From: Pilaira anomala
Lineage: Eukaryota > Mucoromycota > Mucoromycetes > Mucorales > Mucoraceae
Direction of reading: 5' to 3'
Assembly (NCBI GenBank): GCA_025716855.1
Contig: JAIXMQ010000038.1
Location: forward strand, 1-64,000
DNA: 64,000 nucleotides
In this document: piece after piece, positions 22,313 to 34,783 of the stretch
Numbering within the stretch: position 1 is the stretch's first letter
How the letters are laid out: every line of letters begins with the position of its first letter
The notes under the pieces: generated by a model
The model's database searches: none
What the model saw: the letters and a program-made list of their open reading frames with translations, nothing else
Told to the model about the DNA's origin: nothing
Program-made: the position numbers and the translations under genes

Positions 22313-23081
22313 ATTCGTTGATGGAATATTATAACAAAAAAAAAAAAAAAAAAATAGATTAACAAATTCGTTTTTTCGTGAGTAAAAGCTCCTGCGTACT
22401 TTAAAAAGTATGTACAATTACTTTGCTTGAATACTTGACAAGTATCAACTGAAATGGTTTATCAAGTATCTTGTTTATAAATAACTTTAGATTTAGACGT
22501 ATAGGTAATATATGCGAGTTTTTTTTAGCTCTATATCTGATAATCTTTGGGGAGTAGAGCCATGAATGAGTGTCTTTAATCTTCTTTTTCCCTTGAGTTT
22601 AAGATTGTTTATAGAGTGTGCATTCACTGCAAGTACATACTCAAACCTACCGAAACATTTAACAGAATGAGATACAAAGCCTTTAAATATAAATTATAAC
22701 GTGTCTTAGCGAGCGTATTTTCCTATGTAGATCAGTTGAGCTATAAATAGAGGCATTATCCATGACAAGATGTCTTTTTATTTCTGGATCCTTATCCAAT
22801 TCATCAAGGGCAGTAGCTTTTAAAAGCTTACATAGAGTCTTATCACTGTTCTTATGCTTTGAGCATCTATTTTTATTGTGTTTTTGGAGCTCTCAAACTG
22901 GCATTGATTAAGCCGGTGATAGATATTGGACCAAAAGTGGATTTTAGAACAAAAATGAAAATGACAAAAACTCGAAGTTATACAACAAATCAACAAGCTA
23001 CATACACTCTTTCGTCTTTTTTTAAAGCAGCCTGGGATATAATCCAGTTTATAACCCCCTTTCTTCTTTCTCTTTACCAAA
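22313..23081. other. Intergenic, divergent promoters
   Basis: It lies between the propeller-like gene and the OTU gene, which are divergently transcribed. Overlapping ORFs on both strands near 22820-23116 look like chance frames. An A run of about 18 lies near 22337-22354. Confidence 0.4.
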
Positions 23082-24829
23082 ATGGTTAAGAAAGCAAAGA
23101 AAACAAAGAAAGACACTGGTGAATATTAAAGAAATATGTACCGCAAACCACCCTAAATTTTTATTTAATATCTACGTATTTAACCAGGAGGTAGAATAAC
23201 TCGAAACCAGAGGAAAGCTATGCAGGTACAATAAACAAAAAAAAAAAAATGTTTACTTTGGAAAGCCATAACTAAATAAAAAAAAAACTATTAGAAATCC
23301 TTTCATTCTGACGATCCAGAAGATCTAGACACTCAATTACGATCCCTTGGACTTTCTACAAAAAATATTATAGGTGACGGTAACTGTTTATTTAGGTAAA
23401 TAGTCAACCTAACAACAACAACAACCTAAAACTCATATCGCGTTTATTTTTGAATAGAGCTCTTTCTGATCAATATTATGGACATGACTCTAACCATAAA
23501 GCCATTAGACAAGAAGTATGTCAATACTTGAGGGATAACGAAGAAGAATATAAATTCTTTGTAGAGGATGATCAATCATTTGAACACCACATACAATGTA
23601 TGTCACAAAATGCTACATACGGTGGAAACATGGAACTGGCTGCGTTTGCTAAAATGAAAGGCGTCAATATCAAAGTATATCAGCCTGGTATGATGTATGT
23701 AAGTCTTTTTTTTTTTTAATGCATAAAAAATGAAAGAGCCTTTTTTTAATTTTTACTTATTGATAGATATGTTATTAATGGAAAGGACGATGATGGTAAA
23801 GAAGATGATGAATCAATTCAAACTTTACATATTGCGCAAGTATTTTATTATCGAGATCTTTTTCAATTCCAGAAAATCTTACCTTGTTTCAAATCAGATA
23901 TCATAGTTGGGAACATTACAGTTCAGTTCGAAATATTGATGGTCCTTATACAGGGCCTCCAGAGATCAAAGTGAGTTGATAGTTATTGGTGTTGAAAAAG
24001 ACATGATACTGACCTTCTAGCTTAATAATAGATTACAAAAGCAGAGGAACAACAAAATGAAAGCTTGGAAGACGAAGATGAACAAAATTTGGAGGAGCTT
24101 ACTTCAAAGGAAAAAGCGGTATTAGATGGATGTCCTGGAACAAATATACGAAAAGTTCGAAGGTTATTAATAAAATATAAAGGTAACCCTGATAAAGTGA
24201 TTGATGCATTATACGAACCAGAAGAAGATGTTACAAAAACAACAGATGTTGATGAAAAGACCACAGAGATATCACAAAAAATTATTGAGACAGAAAAGAA
24301 TGGATCTGAAAATGTAAATGATATTGGGGACACGGAAACGATCAAAAAAACAACGACGGAAGGTGAAAATATAGAGCAGGAAAAGTCTGACGATCAAGAA
24401 GGAAATAAAGATATTGAGCCAGAAAAAGAGGATAAGGAAAATAAACCAACCGGACCAGTAAAAGACCTCAAAAAAACTGAAAAAGTTGAGAGAAATGTCG
24501 ATGAAGAACAAGAAAAAGATGTTGCAGCGTGTGTGAAACAAGAGAAAGAGACAGAAAAAGATGTTACTGCTGCAGTAGATATCAAGGCAGAAGAAACATC
24601 AGCCGAATCAAAATCGGTTCCTACCGAAGAGAAAAAGCCCAAAAAGCTATCAGGAAGGGAACGTAAAGAACAAGCAAAGAAAAAACAAAAAGAAGCCAAG
24701 CTAGCAAAAGCTCAAGCAAAAGCCGCACGAAGAAACAAGTATAAAGAAGAAGAAACTGATAAGGATAAATCAGATATTCCCATTACAACAAAATCTAGTA
24801 GTATAGCAATGAAAGAAATGTACATCTAA
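23082..24829 (+). CDS. OTU-domain deubiquitinase, OTUD3-like
   Basis: Seven exons (23082-23118, 23188-23225, 23295-23395, 23458-23694, 23767-23835, 23898-23970, 24032-24829) give 450 aa. The OTU core contains the catalytic cysteine C56 in GDGNCLFRALSDQYYGH and the catalytic histidine in YHSWEHYSSVRN. After the protease there is a short UBA/CUE-like segment (NIRKVRRLLIKYKGNPDKVI) and a long Lys/Glu-rich C-terminal tail. OTU proteases cleave ubiquitin chains. The domain order, OTU then a UBA-like helix bundle, resembles OTUD3. The fifth intron must use a GC donor (ATTGC|GCAAGT) to give LHIAYHSW. The gene converges with the seryl-tRNA synthetase, with about 75 bp between stop codons. Confidence 0.92.
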
Positions 24830-24903
24830 TACTTGTTTTATTTTTTAATATCTAATAAAAAGAAAAGAAAAAAAATAACCGTACATACAAATACTTTTTT
24901 TTT

Positions 24904-26393
24904 CTAAGGTCTCAAGTAGGTTGGTTCACCTGGTAACCATTTCCTTAATACTTGAGGTACTTTGACAGATCCATCAGGCTGTTGAAATGTTTCTAAAATG
25001 GCTATAATGATACGAGGTACTGCAATTGCTGTGCCATTGAGTGTATGACAAAATCGGGTATTTTGATCTGTTGTTTGATATTTTGGTCTATAACGAATGG
25101 ACAACCTACGTGATTGATAATCTGTACAATTGGATGTAGAAGAGATCTAGTAATAAAAAATAATTGTTTGAGTTTAAGCTTTTATATTCATTTCTCTCCT
25201 TATCTACCTCTCCCCATGTTTTACGTCCAGGCATCCATGCCTCCATATCATATTTTCTATACGCACTTGCACCCAATTCCTCTGTTGGCATATCCAAGAT
25301 TCTATAAACAGAATTTAGTAAATAATATAAAATAGCGAGACAAAACAATCCTAAAAAAATACCTAAAACATAATCCTAATTCCGTGAATATTTCCTCTTG
25401 TAAAGCTTTAATTTCATTCATCATATCTTCACTTTGTTCCGGTGTAGTGACAGCAAACAACTCTACTTTTGAAAATTGATGTACTCTATATAAACCTTTT
25501 GTTACTATCCCTCTTCCACCTGCCTCTGTTCGAAACGCATGCCCGAATCCAACCAATTTCTGTGGTAAATCTTCCTCGTTTAATAATTTCAATGCAAATT
25601 TTCCTGCTAAAGGAATTTCGGCTGTCCCTGATAAACAAAGTTCATCACTCGTTGTTTTAGTACTGATATCATATATTTGTGAACTTTCTCCACTCCTGGG
25701 TTGAAATCCACATCCATAAGCTAAATTTGTACGTACAATATCTGGTGTCAGAACCCCAAAAAATCCCTTTGATACTGCTTTATGCATAGCATATTGAATT
25801 AAAGCTAATTCCAAAAATGCTCCCATCCCTTGCAGATAATAAAAGCTTGATCCCGTCGTTACTGCCGCTTGTTCCAAATCGATTATATTTAATTTGGTTG
25901 CTATAGAAACATGATCCTCTAACCCTTCTTCCTGTCTTTGAGTTCCTACAACTTTTAAGACATGCGCGTTTGTTTCAGGTCCAATAGGTGCTTGAGGGTG
26001 AGTATTGTTTGGAATGGTTAAACCTTGTTCAAGCAATTGACTTTCTACTTGTTTAAGTTGATCTTCATATTCCTTTATGTCAGCTTTGATTTTTTTTCCT
26101 TGTTCGATAAAGACAGCTTTTCCATCTTTAGGTGCTTCTTTAGTAGCTAAAGATAGCTTGTTACGTTTAGAGCGAAGATTAGTTAGTTGGTTATATAAGC
26201 CAAGTCTCTTTTGGTTCAATTCCATAAACTGCTCCATGTCAACTTTTCCATAGTTTCTGTTAAGCATATTCTTTTGTATCGTGACAGCATTTTCTGATAT
26301 TTGGTTAAAATCAATCCTTGGTTGAAATCCTACTACAGCCTTTGAATAAGACCTATTAAAACTCTTTGACTTTTGAATAAATTGTTTAAACAT
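24904..26393 (-). CDS. Seryl-tRNA synthetase, probably mitochondrial
   Basis: Three exons (25363-26393, 25208-25301, 24904-25146) give 455 aa, a normal length. The N-terminus, [20 protein letters not shown], is basic, rich in Ser and without acidic residues, as in mitochondrial presequences. It is followed by the long coiled-coil tRNA-binding arm (about residues 55-130). Class II motifs are visible: motif 2 as [20 protein letters not shown] and motif 3 as [17 protein letters not shown]. The enzyme charges tRNA-Ser with serine. The presequence-like N-terminus and the compact bacterial-like size suggest the organellar enzyme. Confidence 0.95.
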
Positions 26394-26827
26394 GTACAGG
26401 TTGTATTGAAAAAACGTTCCAGGGGGATTGAAACAAGAAAAAGGTAAAGAAGACGTCTACCTGAGTTTCAATCAATCGATTATATAAAATTGATGAGACA
26501 ATAAGAGGGTCATAATCCTTTGTGACACATTAATGTAAGAACCTCGTTAAAACATGATACATTTTGTACCTATAAAGCCACTTTATTTATCTCATCATTT
26601 AATCACTAAAAAAGGCTAAAAAGCAGGCTTAGAAAAGTATAATAAAAGGCAAGACAAAGACACAACGAAAAAAAAAAAAAATCGAAAAAAAAAGAAAAAA
26701 TTATAAAATAGGAGGTTCATTATTATATGTATTTTTAAACAATCTATTTTTAATAGTTTGCTCTTCTCTTTTCTCTCTCTTTTTTTAAACTTTTTATCAC
26801 TTGGCAACATAAAATACTATTTTAACT
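26394..26827. other. Divergent promoter region
   Basis: It separates the SerRS and glycosyltransferase genes. It holds A-rich tracts near 26666-26698 and a CT-rich stretch near 26760-26790 just upstream of the glycosyltransferase start. No gene was seen. Confidence 0.4.
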
Positions 26828-28444
26828 ATGGCAGGTCTATCTATTAATACTTCAAAATACTCTTATAAATCCTTGACGTTTTGTTTCTATGTTTCTGGCC
26901 ACGGTAAAGTATTTATAGAAACAACAGTAAATAATAATATTCATCTAACAACTTTTTTTTTTAAAAAAAAAGGATGGGGACATGCTACTCGTGCAAACCA
27001 AGTTATTATGGATATCTTGAAATTACCTGCTCGCCATAAAGTTATTGTCATCTCTACTGCAACAGACTTTATTTTCCAAGGTGTCATTCAACTTGGTGCT
27101 CAATACCGTCATGCTGATATTGACGCTGGTGTTGTCCAACCTTTACCTTATACTGTCGATAGAGACCAAACTATAAAGAATTTGACTTCATTTTTAGAGA
27201 GAAGACCTACTACTTTAAAGAACGAAGTGGAATGGTTAAAAAGTGTAGGTGCTGACTGTGTAATTTGTGATGCACCCTTTTTACCATGGTAACGTAATAG
27301 TAGTAATAATCATTTTTTTTTTCTGTCATAGAAACTAACCGCATAAATATATAATTTTAGTGCTGCTGCTTCAAAAGTAGGTATTCCAGCTGTTATTTCT
27401 AGTAATTTCACATTTGATGAAGTATATATGGGATTATGTGAAGGAGATGATTTGGATGAGGATATTAGACAAATGGTTCAACAAGTGATTATCGATTATA
27501 GAAATGCAGATTTATTAATCCGATTACCTGGTGCAATTCGTATTCCTTCATTTGACGATGCAATTGGTCTTGTACCTCATACACCTTTCAATAATACATT
27601 CCCAGACACTATAAAATTAAAAGGTGTAGCAAATGGTAAAACTCAATTACCTTGTACAAGTATATCTAATGTACAACAACCTACCACTACTAAAAAGAAT
27701 AATAACAACAACAATGATATCGGTTTATCTTTTGTACGTCGTATTATTGATGTACCACTCGTTTTTCGTAAATATCAAACACCAAGAGAAGTTGTATTAA
27801 ATCAAGTAGGAATTCCAAAACATATCTATGATACACACAAAATATTATTATTATCATTTGGTGGACAATTATTAGCTGATGGTAGATGGGGTAATCCATT
27901 ACCTCCAGGTTGGATTTGTATTGTTTGTGCTGCACCTGATTCAATTGAAATGCCCCCCTTATTTTATAGAGCTGCAAAAGATGCTTATGTACCTGATTTA
28001 ACAAATGCTTGTGATGTATTATTGGGTAAATTAGGTTATGGTACTTGTTCTGAATGTATTGGCCATAGTACTCCCTTTGTTTATGTGCCTAGACCTCAAT
28101 TTATTGAAGAACATGGTTTATTAAAATTAATGAACGATCAAGGTAGTGCCGTAAAATTAACTAGAGAAGATTTTGAAAATGGTAAATGGGCAAACGCAAT
28201 TGAGCTTGCTTCAACCATGTCTGGTACCTGTAAAGATCCTCAACTTAGAGTGCCTCATAATGGTGGTGAAATCGCTGCTATTTCAATAGAAAAATTTGTT
28301 GGAGAATGGAACCAACATCATAGATTATTATTACAAAAGCAACAAATTCAATTATCACCAATATACTCTCCTTCTCCCACTGCTGTAGCTACCACTAGCA
28401 CATCTAATACTAGTACTGCTACTCAACAAAGGGTTTATTTTTAA
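26828..28444 (+). CDS. GT-B glycosyltransferase-like protein, arabinokinase N-domain type
   Basis: Three exons (26828-26903, 26973-27288, 27361-28444) give 491 aa. The first intron interrupts the motif YVSGHGWGHATRANQVI, the glycine-rich N-terminal loop of MurG/MGT-like glycosyltransferases and of the N-terminal half of plant L-arabinokinases. Later signatures are DCVICDAPFLP, GIPAVISSNFTFDEVY, ILLLSFGGQLLADGRWG and LLGKLGYGTCSECIGHSTPF; the last is the sugar-nucleotide-binding region. No GHMP kinase domain follows, so this is the transferase-like half alone. A low-complexity Asn/Lys insert (about residues 212-230) and a Ser/Thr-rich C-terminus are present. Substrate unknown. Confidence 0.85.
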
Positions 28445-28461
28445 AAGAATTTAAATACACA

Positions 28462-28497
<36 letters not shown>
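28462..28497. repeat. (TA)n microsatellite between convergent genes
   Basis: A run of TA dinucleotides fills the roughly 50-bp gap between the stop codons of the glycosyltransferase and TBCE genes. Confidence 0.9.
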
Positions 28498-28498
<1 letters not shown>

Positions 28499-30479
28499 TA
28501 TAAAACCACTATTTCATCTCCATCTTTGATACTGTAAAATTTCAAATCTCTTAAATCGTCATTCATATCCATAGAAATTAAATCTCGATCATCATGCTCT
28601 TCTATTGTCTGTAATAAAAATAATTGCTGCTTTGTAGCTGGTATCTTTAATAAACGTTGTATCATATTCTTTACATTACGAATTGTCATTGTCGGTAAAA
28701 ATCGTTTACTTATACTTGATTTAGTTTCTGGTAAATCCTTTTGAAAACATGCTGACAGTAGCGCTTCAGCTTCAATATCTCTTTGAGTAATATTAATTTG
28801 AATTAAACGGTTCTTTAATGCAGATCGTGTTGCTGATACAGCCATTGACTCCAAGTCTGGTTCCCCATGTACTTTATACATATATATATGTGTATTAATA
28901 TAAAGATTTCATGCATACTTAATATAATAATTCTACTTACTTTTACATAATTCAAGATAGCGTGGGTGGATAGCTGCTATAGCTTCATGCGTTGACCCAT
29001 CTTTAATACAAGACTTTAAATAAAATCTTTCTAAATCTACTCTTTCACGATTTGTTATGGTATTTCCATTGACAACTGTTACATTTTTAATTCTTCCCAC
29101 AATATGTGTTGCTTGTAACTCAATATTCATATCTATTTAAATAAATAAATATCAGTTGCACTTTTTTTATTTTTTTATTTTCCTGTTTTTTTTTATTACC
29201 TGCAAAAATCGGGTTTTCTTTACATCGAAGTTTAATTAAACTAGGGTATAAATTCAAAGCATTCAAACTCTCCCAATTATCAATCTTGTTAGACTCTACA
29301 CGCAAGAACTTTAAATTTCTAAACATTTCACTCATGGCAGGTGCTTCAATTCGTATCAATTGATTATCATTTAAAAAGAGAGTTTCCAAACTATATATAA
29401 TATTCATTAGCAATTCCGAAATATCTCTCTTTTCTTTTGTATTTTTACTTTGGTAAAGAACCTAATTTAGCTACTTGATTCCAATCATTGATCAGGTTTT
29501 CTTCCAAATTGAGATTCTTAAGGTTCTTGAATCCTGTAATTTCGCTAAGCTCACTTAACTCGTTTCCACCTAATTGCAGATACTCTAATTGAGGCAACTG
29601 ATATGAAAGTGTTTCAATATCTTTCCAAGTAATCAACGTTTGATTCAGAGATAAAATCTTCAGGTTGGATAAATTCAATGCATGCACAGGTGGAGATAAA
29701 AGTCTCGATTGACTGTAAAGAAAGTAAGTGATACGAATGCCCTTCTTCCTCTCTTTCTATTACTTACTTTAATCTAAGAATACTTAAGTTAGGAAGTTGT
29801 ACTGTAATTTCGGATATTGTATCCCAATTTGAAATAAGATTACGAGATAAATCCAAATCCTCAATGCTTAATTTAGCTTCCAAGATCTCATTTGGTTCCC
29901 CAGCAGACTCAATACACTGTTCTGCCAATCCAACCACTCTCAAAGTACTCAACTGTCTATTCATAAACGTAAATATATATACAAAAAGAAAGTTGTTGTA
30001 TGAAAATATACCTTTGTTGACGCAAGATTTTCTCAAACCCGACTGTTTCAACCACAATCTGCTTATTTCCACCAAAATAAAGTTCCCCTTTATCCTGTTC
30101 CTTAACATATTCTTCTCCTTTGATCGTTGTAATATCATCTTCTACAATATACCGGTCCGTTAACGCCTTCATAAAAGTAGTACCTAAAATAACTTTCTCT
30201 GCATGATATCGAACAAACGACCCTGAGGTAGGATACCTACTCAAAAGTTTGGTCAATAAACTCTTTCAGCAAGAATATCTACTATACGTACCTGCAAGTA
30301 AAATACCGCGTTTCTTGATGTAAACCATCGTGTTTACCTCGTAAAGGATCATCCCATTCAATACCTAACCACTCTCCTTTTGTACCCTTGACTTGTCCTA
30401 TATACTGAACTGTCGCTCTATCTTTTCCAACTTGAATTCTCGTTCCAATCTGAATCGTTTTTGGAATGCTTACTGACAT
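28498..30479 (-). CDS. Tubulin-folding cofactor E
   Basis: Seven exons (30292-30479, 30012-30236, 29768-29956, 29449-29712, 29200-29390, 28941-29132, 28498-28871) give 540 aa. The domain order is that of TBCE: an N-terminal CAP-Gly domain (GEWLGIEWDDPLRGKHDG, the GKHDG groove binding tubulin's EEY tail), a run of leucine-rich repeats (LSIEDLDLSRNLISNW, LPQLEYLQLGGNELSELSEI, LETLFLNDNQLIRIEAPAMS), and a C-terminal ubiquitin-like domain ending FYSIKDGDEIVVL. TBCE binds alpha-tubulin and, with cofactors C and D, assembles the alpha/beta dimer. Introns are mostly 60-120 nt. Confidence 0.96.
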
Positions 30480-30984
30480 GGTAAAAAAGCAAAAAGTATA
30501 GTAACTCTTTCACACTCAAAACTTTTTTTTATATACACCTTTTTTTTTTTTTTTTTTGGAAAGTATTCGTACATTTTAAGTAAAAAAATTCGCACACCTG
30601 AGAAAAAAATTGGGTCTTTCATTTAAGTATTAATAAAACGAACATGGATTTTATTCATCTTTTTAGAGATAAACAGGATAAATTTTTAGCAACATAATGA
30701 TTAATAGTTATTATTATTGTTACCGAAATGTAGTAGCAGTTTATAAAGCCTCGTATTTATTAAAAAGAAGGTATACAAACTTAGATCTGCTTTGATCTAT
30801 GATTTGTGTTTATTCGGCAATCAAAGAGATCTGGAACTGACGAGTCTTCTAGTATCATTTCCCTGCTGATACATATTGTTTCATAGTTAAGTAGAAGAGT
30901 ATCCACGATGACATTTTTTATTTGCTTGTTGTTGCTATATATTTTAAGACATTTGTTAAAGGGGCATTGAGTAGATTAACGGAC
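30480..30984. other. Spacer upstream of TBCE
   Basis: It holds a T run near 30541-30557. A broken continuation of the next remnant may extend into it, since the minus-strand frame carries on below 30990 through a TAA. Confidence 0.35.
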
Positions 30985-31431
30985 TTATTGGCGCACCACG
31001 TGGCAAAAGATTACACACTTTTGTTAATCATTATGTCAGCATGCTTGTTAAAAATTTTCAACATGTCCTTGATGTTTATTTCCTTTTTAATAAACGAATC
31101 ACCAGCATCTACTTCTTCCTGTAAAACATGGTTGATAAATTTAACAACCTGTAACTCAGATATTAAATTTATACATGATTAGAAAAAAAACAGATATCTT
31201 TTTATCAATAAAACTATTACCGAGTTTAGGCTTTTCTTCTGGTTCTTTCGTCTCTGGAACTGATTCGATGTACCGCTCGCAGATTAATGGACCAGCCAAG
31301 ATCCTTGCTAAGACCACTAAAACTGGCTTTCTAGAATCTTTTGTGTAGCACACACCCATTCTTCTTACATTGGAGCCGAAGTCTTTGATTTGTTTGGAGA
31401 ACTGGACTTTATTCTCTTCTGTACTATGCAT
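30985..31431 (-). pseudogene. Unrecognised gene remnant, two exon-like blocks
   Basis: The first block (down to about 31221) begins MHSTEENKVQFSKQIKDFGS and includes KPVLVVLARILAGPLICERY. The second contains VVKFINHVLQEEVDAGDSFI and KEINIKDMLKIFNKHADIMI. The donor GTAATAG after KPKLG does not give a clean in-frame join to the second block, and that block's frame continues past a TAA into more protein-like sequence (SFATWCANKSVNLLNAPLTN). The gene therefore looks broken. It may belong to the same class of lineage-specific accessory genes as the remnant at 2854-5420, but I cannot show that. Confidence 0.35.
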
Positions 31432-31826
31432 GCAACATCATGACCATCCAAAGAAAATAAATTTATGTTCTCACCAAGTATCATATTGCTACTTTTTTTG
31501 TGGACAAATCCACCAATACAACGACAGATTTATCAACATCCGAGAGTAGGCTTCTCTATTTGAGACAAATACCATAGTTTGAAACTATGCTTACTTTTAT
31601 AAATAATAAGAAAAAAAAGTTAATTTTAGGTGATACATTTATGAAAAATACTACAACATCTTGTTAGTTAATTATGCATATATTTTCATGCAAAATAGAC
31701 ACTTTGATTATTTTCATACAACTTGATTAAATGCATTCTTTTAATTAACATATAAAAAAAAGATATATACTATCATACAATTTCAACTTTTATTTTTTTT
31801 TTAAAAAAATATATATATATAACTTT
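31432..31826. other. Intergenic, no gene seen
   Basis: AT-rich. It includes a T10A7-like palindrome near 31793-31810 just downstream of the arrestin-like gene. Confidence 0.4.
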
Positions 31827-34511
31827 TTAAATACCCAAAGAGATTCCAAAATCACCACCAAAAGACAACCTTGGTAATCTAGGCGGCTCACCATCCACTT
31901 GTTGAGACACTGTCGTTGTATTTGACACAGTAGTATAAGCAGCACCTTGTTGTTGTAACAGAGTAGGAAATGCTGCTGCTGATGCTGCTGCTTCAATATC
32001 TTCATTTTCATCCTCACTATCATCCGTATAAATCTTTGTCATACGTTTACTTGCATTCTTTTTCGCCTCATCAGCGACTATTACAGGTATCGGAGGCAAC
32101 CTAGCATTCATATACCTTGAAGGAACTGCCGATAACTCAAAACTACCATTCTCACTATACCGACTCATCATTAAAAAAGATTGTAAATCTGGATCCACTG
32201 TCGAACTCGATCGCCCTGTACGTGACACCGTTGACCCTAAATTCAATGAATCATTTGTCAAGGATGAAATCGTCGATAAAGCAATCCGTTGTCTTAACGC
32301 ATAACTTGTACGTGGTGAAAGTACTGTAGATGAAGCAATTGTATGCATAGCTGGTGACATCGATGCACTTGCTGGAAACATTTCTTCGATCTGTGCCGCT
32401 TCTACTTCTTGTTGGGATCGAAGTGCAATCGTAGCGGGTAACCCAGGTGCTGGACTAAATACAGGTGAAGGAGGTCTTGAATGAAGTACTGGTTGACTCT
32501 TTTCCGTTGTAGCTGAAGATGAACTTAGACTAGGTGCATTCGTGCTGTTGATAGAGAGATCATCTGAATAAATAGATCTTAAATCATCGTTTGTATCATC
32601 ATACGTTGGCCACAATTTATTCTTTCGATTAGATGAAGAAGAACCTGAGGTAGTATATAAAGGCACTGCTACCCTATCCATAGCTGGTAATACATCGGAT
32701 TTCTCACTATTACTTGATGGTGGCGGTGGCAAAGGAAGATCAATAGGTGGAGGTGGTAAAGCTCTTACGACTCTTTCTTTTCTATTGGCAAGATCAACAT
32801 TAATAGGTTGTAAAGTCTTTCGAGGCAACATGTGTTGTCTTCTCATGGTAGGTGTAGTCGTTCTCGGTCTTTCTTCTAATGGTTCCACAGGATCTAATAA
32901 ATCGTAATTTTCTTGTGAGATTGTACTTAGATCAAGAGCTGATGCGAATTTTTTTAATTTACGGTGTTCTTCTTGTCTTGCAATTGTATTACTACCTTCT
33001 GGTGTAGGTGAAAGTGCTCTTCTACCACCATTAATCATGATTTCAAATTGATTTGTTGCATTATTATTTGGTGTAAAATAAGAATAAGCTGGCATAATAG
33101 TAGTGGGAGGAGATCTTGGTTTAGTATCAACAAACATCATAGGTGTCACTCTGCCTGTCACTTCTTCTTGATTTAAATTACTATGATTAGGTGGAATTAT
33201 ACTTGTATCTCTCATAATACTAAATATATCATCATCCAACATTGTTTGATCATCTTCTGTTGTATGACGATTACCTGAATGAGTTGATTCAAGTTTATAA
33301 GATAAAAATCCAGTCTTTGATACTTCTTCAAACGCGTACTTCATCATCATATCATCAGCTTGAAGACTCTCAGCAGCATGACTACTATTTTGTTCACGTT
33401 TTGGTATAGATGCAATAATAATGGGTATTTTTGCTTTGACTTCTTCATACTTCATTCCAAATTGAAAAGTGATTTCTAATTGATGATAAATAGATACTAA
33501 TGGTGAATCAAGAGTATAAGATAAATAAGGATGTAATCTATGTTTGACAAGACAAGGTCTTTTCCAAGCAGAAGTAGATTGATCTGGTAAATGAATTAAT
33601 CCAGGTACAGTTCTCTTAATATACCGAAGATGAGTATCTTTAAAATGTGTTGCATCTGCCATCTTTTGATCCATATCAAATATATGTGAATCTCTATTAC
33701 TATAAGATAAATCTGATTCTGATTTAGATAAAGATTGTCGTCTATATACATAATAATAAAAACATGTGGTTAAAAAAAAGATTTCTTTGAGTAACAAGAA
33801 ACGCGTGTATATTTATATATATAATATAAATATCTTTAAAGTTTTTTTGTATTACCTGTAAAGTTCAATTTGAATTAATCGTGTCCGAATATATTGTACA
33901 GGCTTATGATTGGCGAAACTTAAAAACTTGATTGCCATAGGGATATGTTCTTGTTCAATACACACAATTTGCGGAGCATCAATTTCATAATGAAATTTAC
34001 CAGGCAAAGTTCTTTTAAATAGTTTTGTTTCAATAATAGGCGCCAATTCTTTGTAAGGTAATAAATGTCTTCTAATCACTATTGGATATTCTGCTGTTAA
34101 TGTTTTTGTAATGCCTATTGAAATTGATACAATCACTTTATAATTAATTGTTGCTCGTTTAATTAATAAACTTCTTGGGTATATATTGGGTATATCCATT
34201 TCCCATGGAATGACATGACTCCCTGGTGATAAACTTGTCTTTCCAGATAGTAGTGGTAACTTCAATTTGGGTAATAATGGGGCTGAGATTTCGTATTCAA
34301 TTGGATTTTGTATGGTAATATGACTAAATCCTTTAAACTTGATTGACATATTTCGAATCTTGACTGATTTTGTGAGTATAAATCGAACTTCTCCTTTTAA
34401 TACTCGCGCTGGTTCATTCATATTATTTTCTGTTTTTGCTGGTCCAATGAAATCTAAATAGCCTTCTGTTGGCTCAATTTCCAAGGATTGAAAGCCATCC
34501 TTCATATTCAT
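31827..34511 (-). CDS. Arrestin-related trafficking adaptor (ART-like)
   Basis: Two exons (33856-34511 and 31827-33741) give 856 aa. The N-terminal 220 residues form an arrestin_N sandwich (VLKGEVRFILTKSVKIRNMS, LSPGSHVIPWEMDIPNIYPR). The arrestin_C half continues to about residue 330 (YLSYTLDSPLVSIYHQLEIT, FQFGMKYEEVKAKIPIIIAS). The C-terminal 500 residues are disordered, rich in Ser and Pro, with PPPPIDLPLPPPPSS and an acidic DDSEDENEDIEAAAS stretch. ART proteins recruit Rsp5/NEDD4-type ubiquitin ligases to plasma-membrane cargo. I found no perfect PPxY, so ligase docking is unproven here. The intron is about 115 nt. Confidence 0.88.
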
Positions 34512-34569
34512 TAGTTTAGATTTTATTGATTGAAAAATGGTATAAATAAAATGTGGAATAAAAACAGGA

Positions 34570-34634
34570 AGTGAGAAAGCGAGAAAGCGAAAAAGAAAGC
34601 GAGAAAGCGAGAAAGCGAGAAAGCGAGAAAAGAG
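34570..34634. repeat. GAGAAAGC microsatellite
   Basis: About seven imperfect tandem copies of the 8-bp unit GAGAAAGC lie in the divergent promoter between the arrestin-like and ALG12 genes. Confidence 0.85.
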
Positions 34635-34783
34635 GGAAATAAAGATATAAAGAAGAAAAATGTTATATCTAATTTTATAAAGGTGTTACGGAAATGCAGT
34701 AAAGGTTGCACTGAAAGTTATTTAATTTTTCTATTTTTGAAGTTTTTTCTTTTCTTTTTTTTTTTTTTTTTTCTGCATTTACA

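Noticed and set aside
22820..23116. Overlapping ORFs on both strands before the OTU gene
   Set aside because: They lie in a promoter region, on both strands, with no domain and no support from neighbours; part overlaps the true OTU start.
24022..24699. Minus-strand Ser/Phe-rich ORFs over the OTU gene tail
   Set aside because: They are antisense shadows of the Lys/Glu-rich C-terminal exon.
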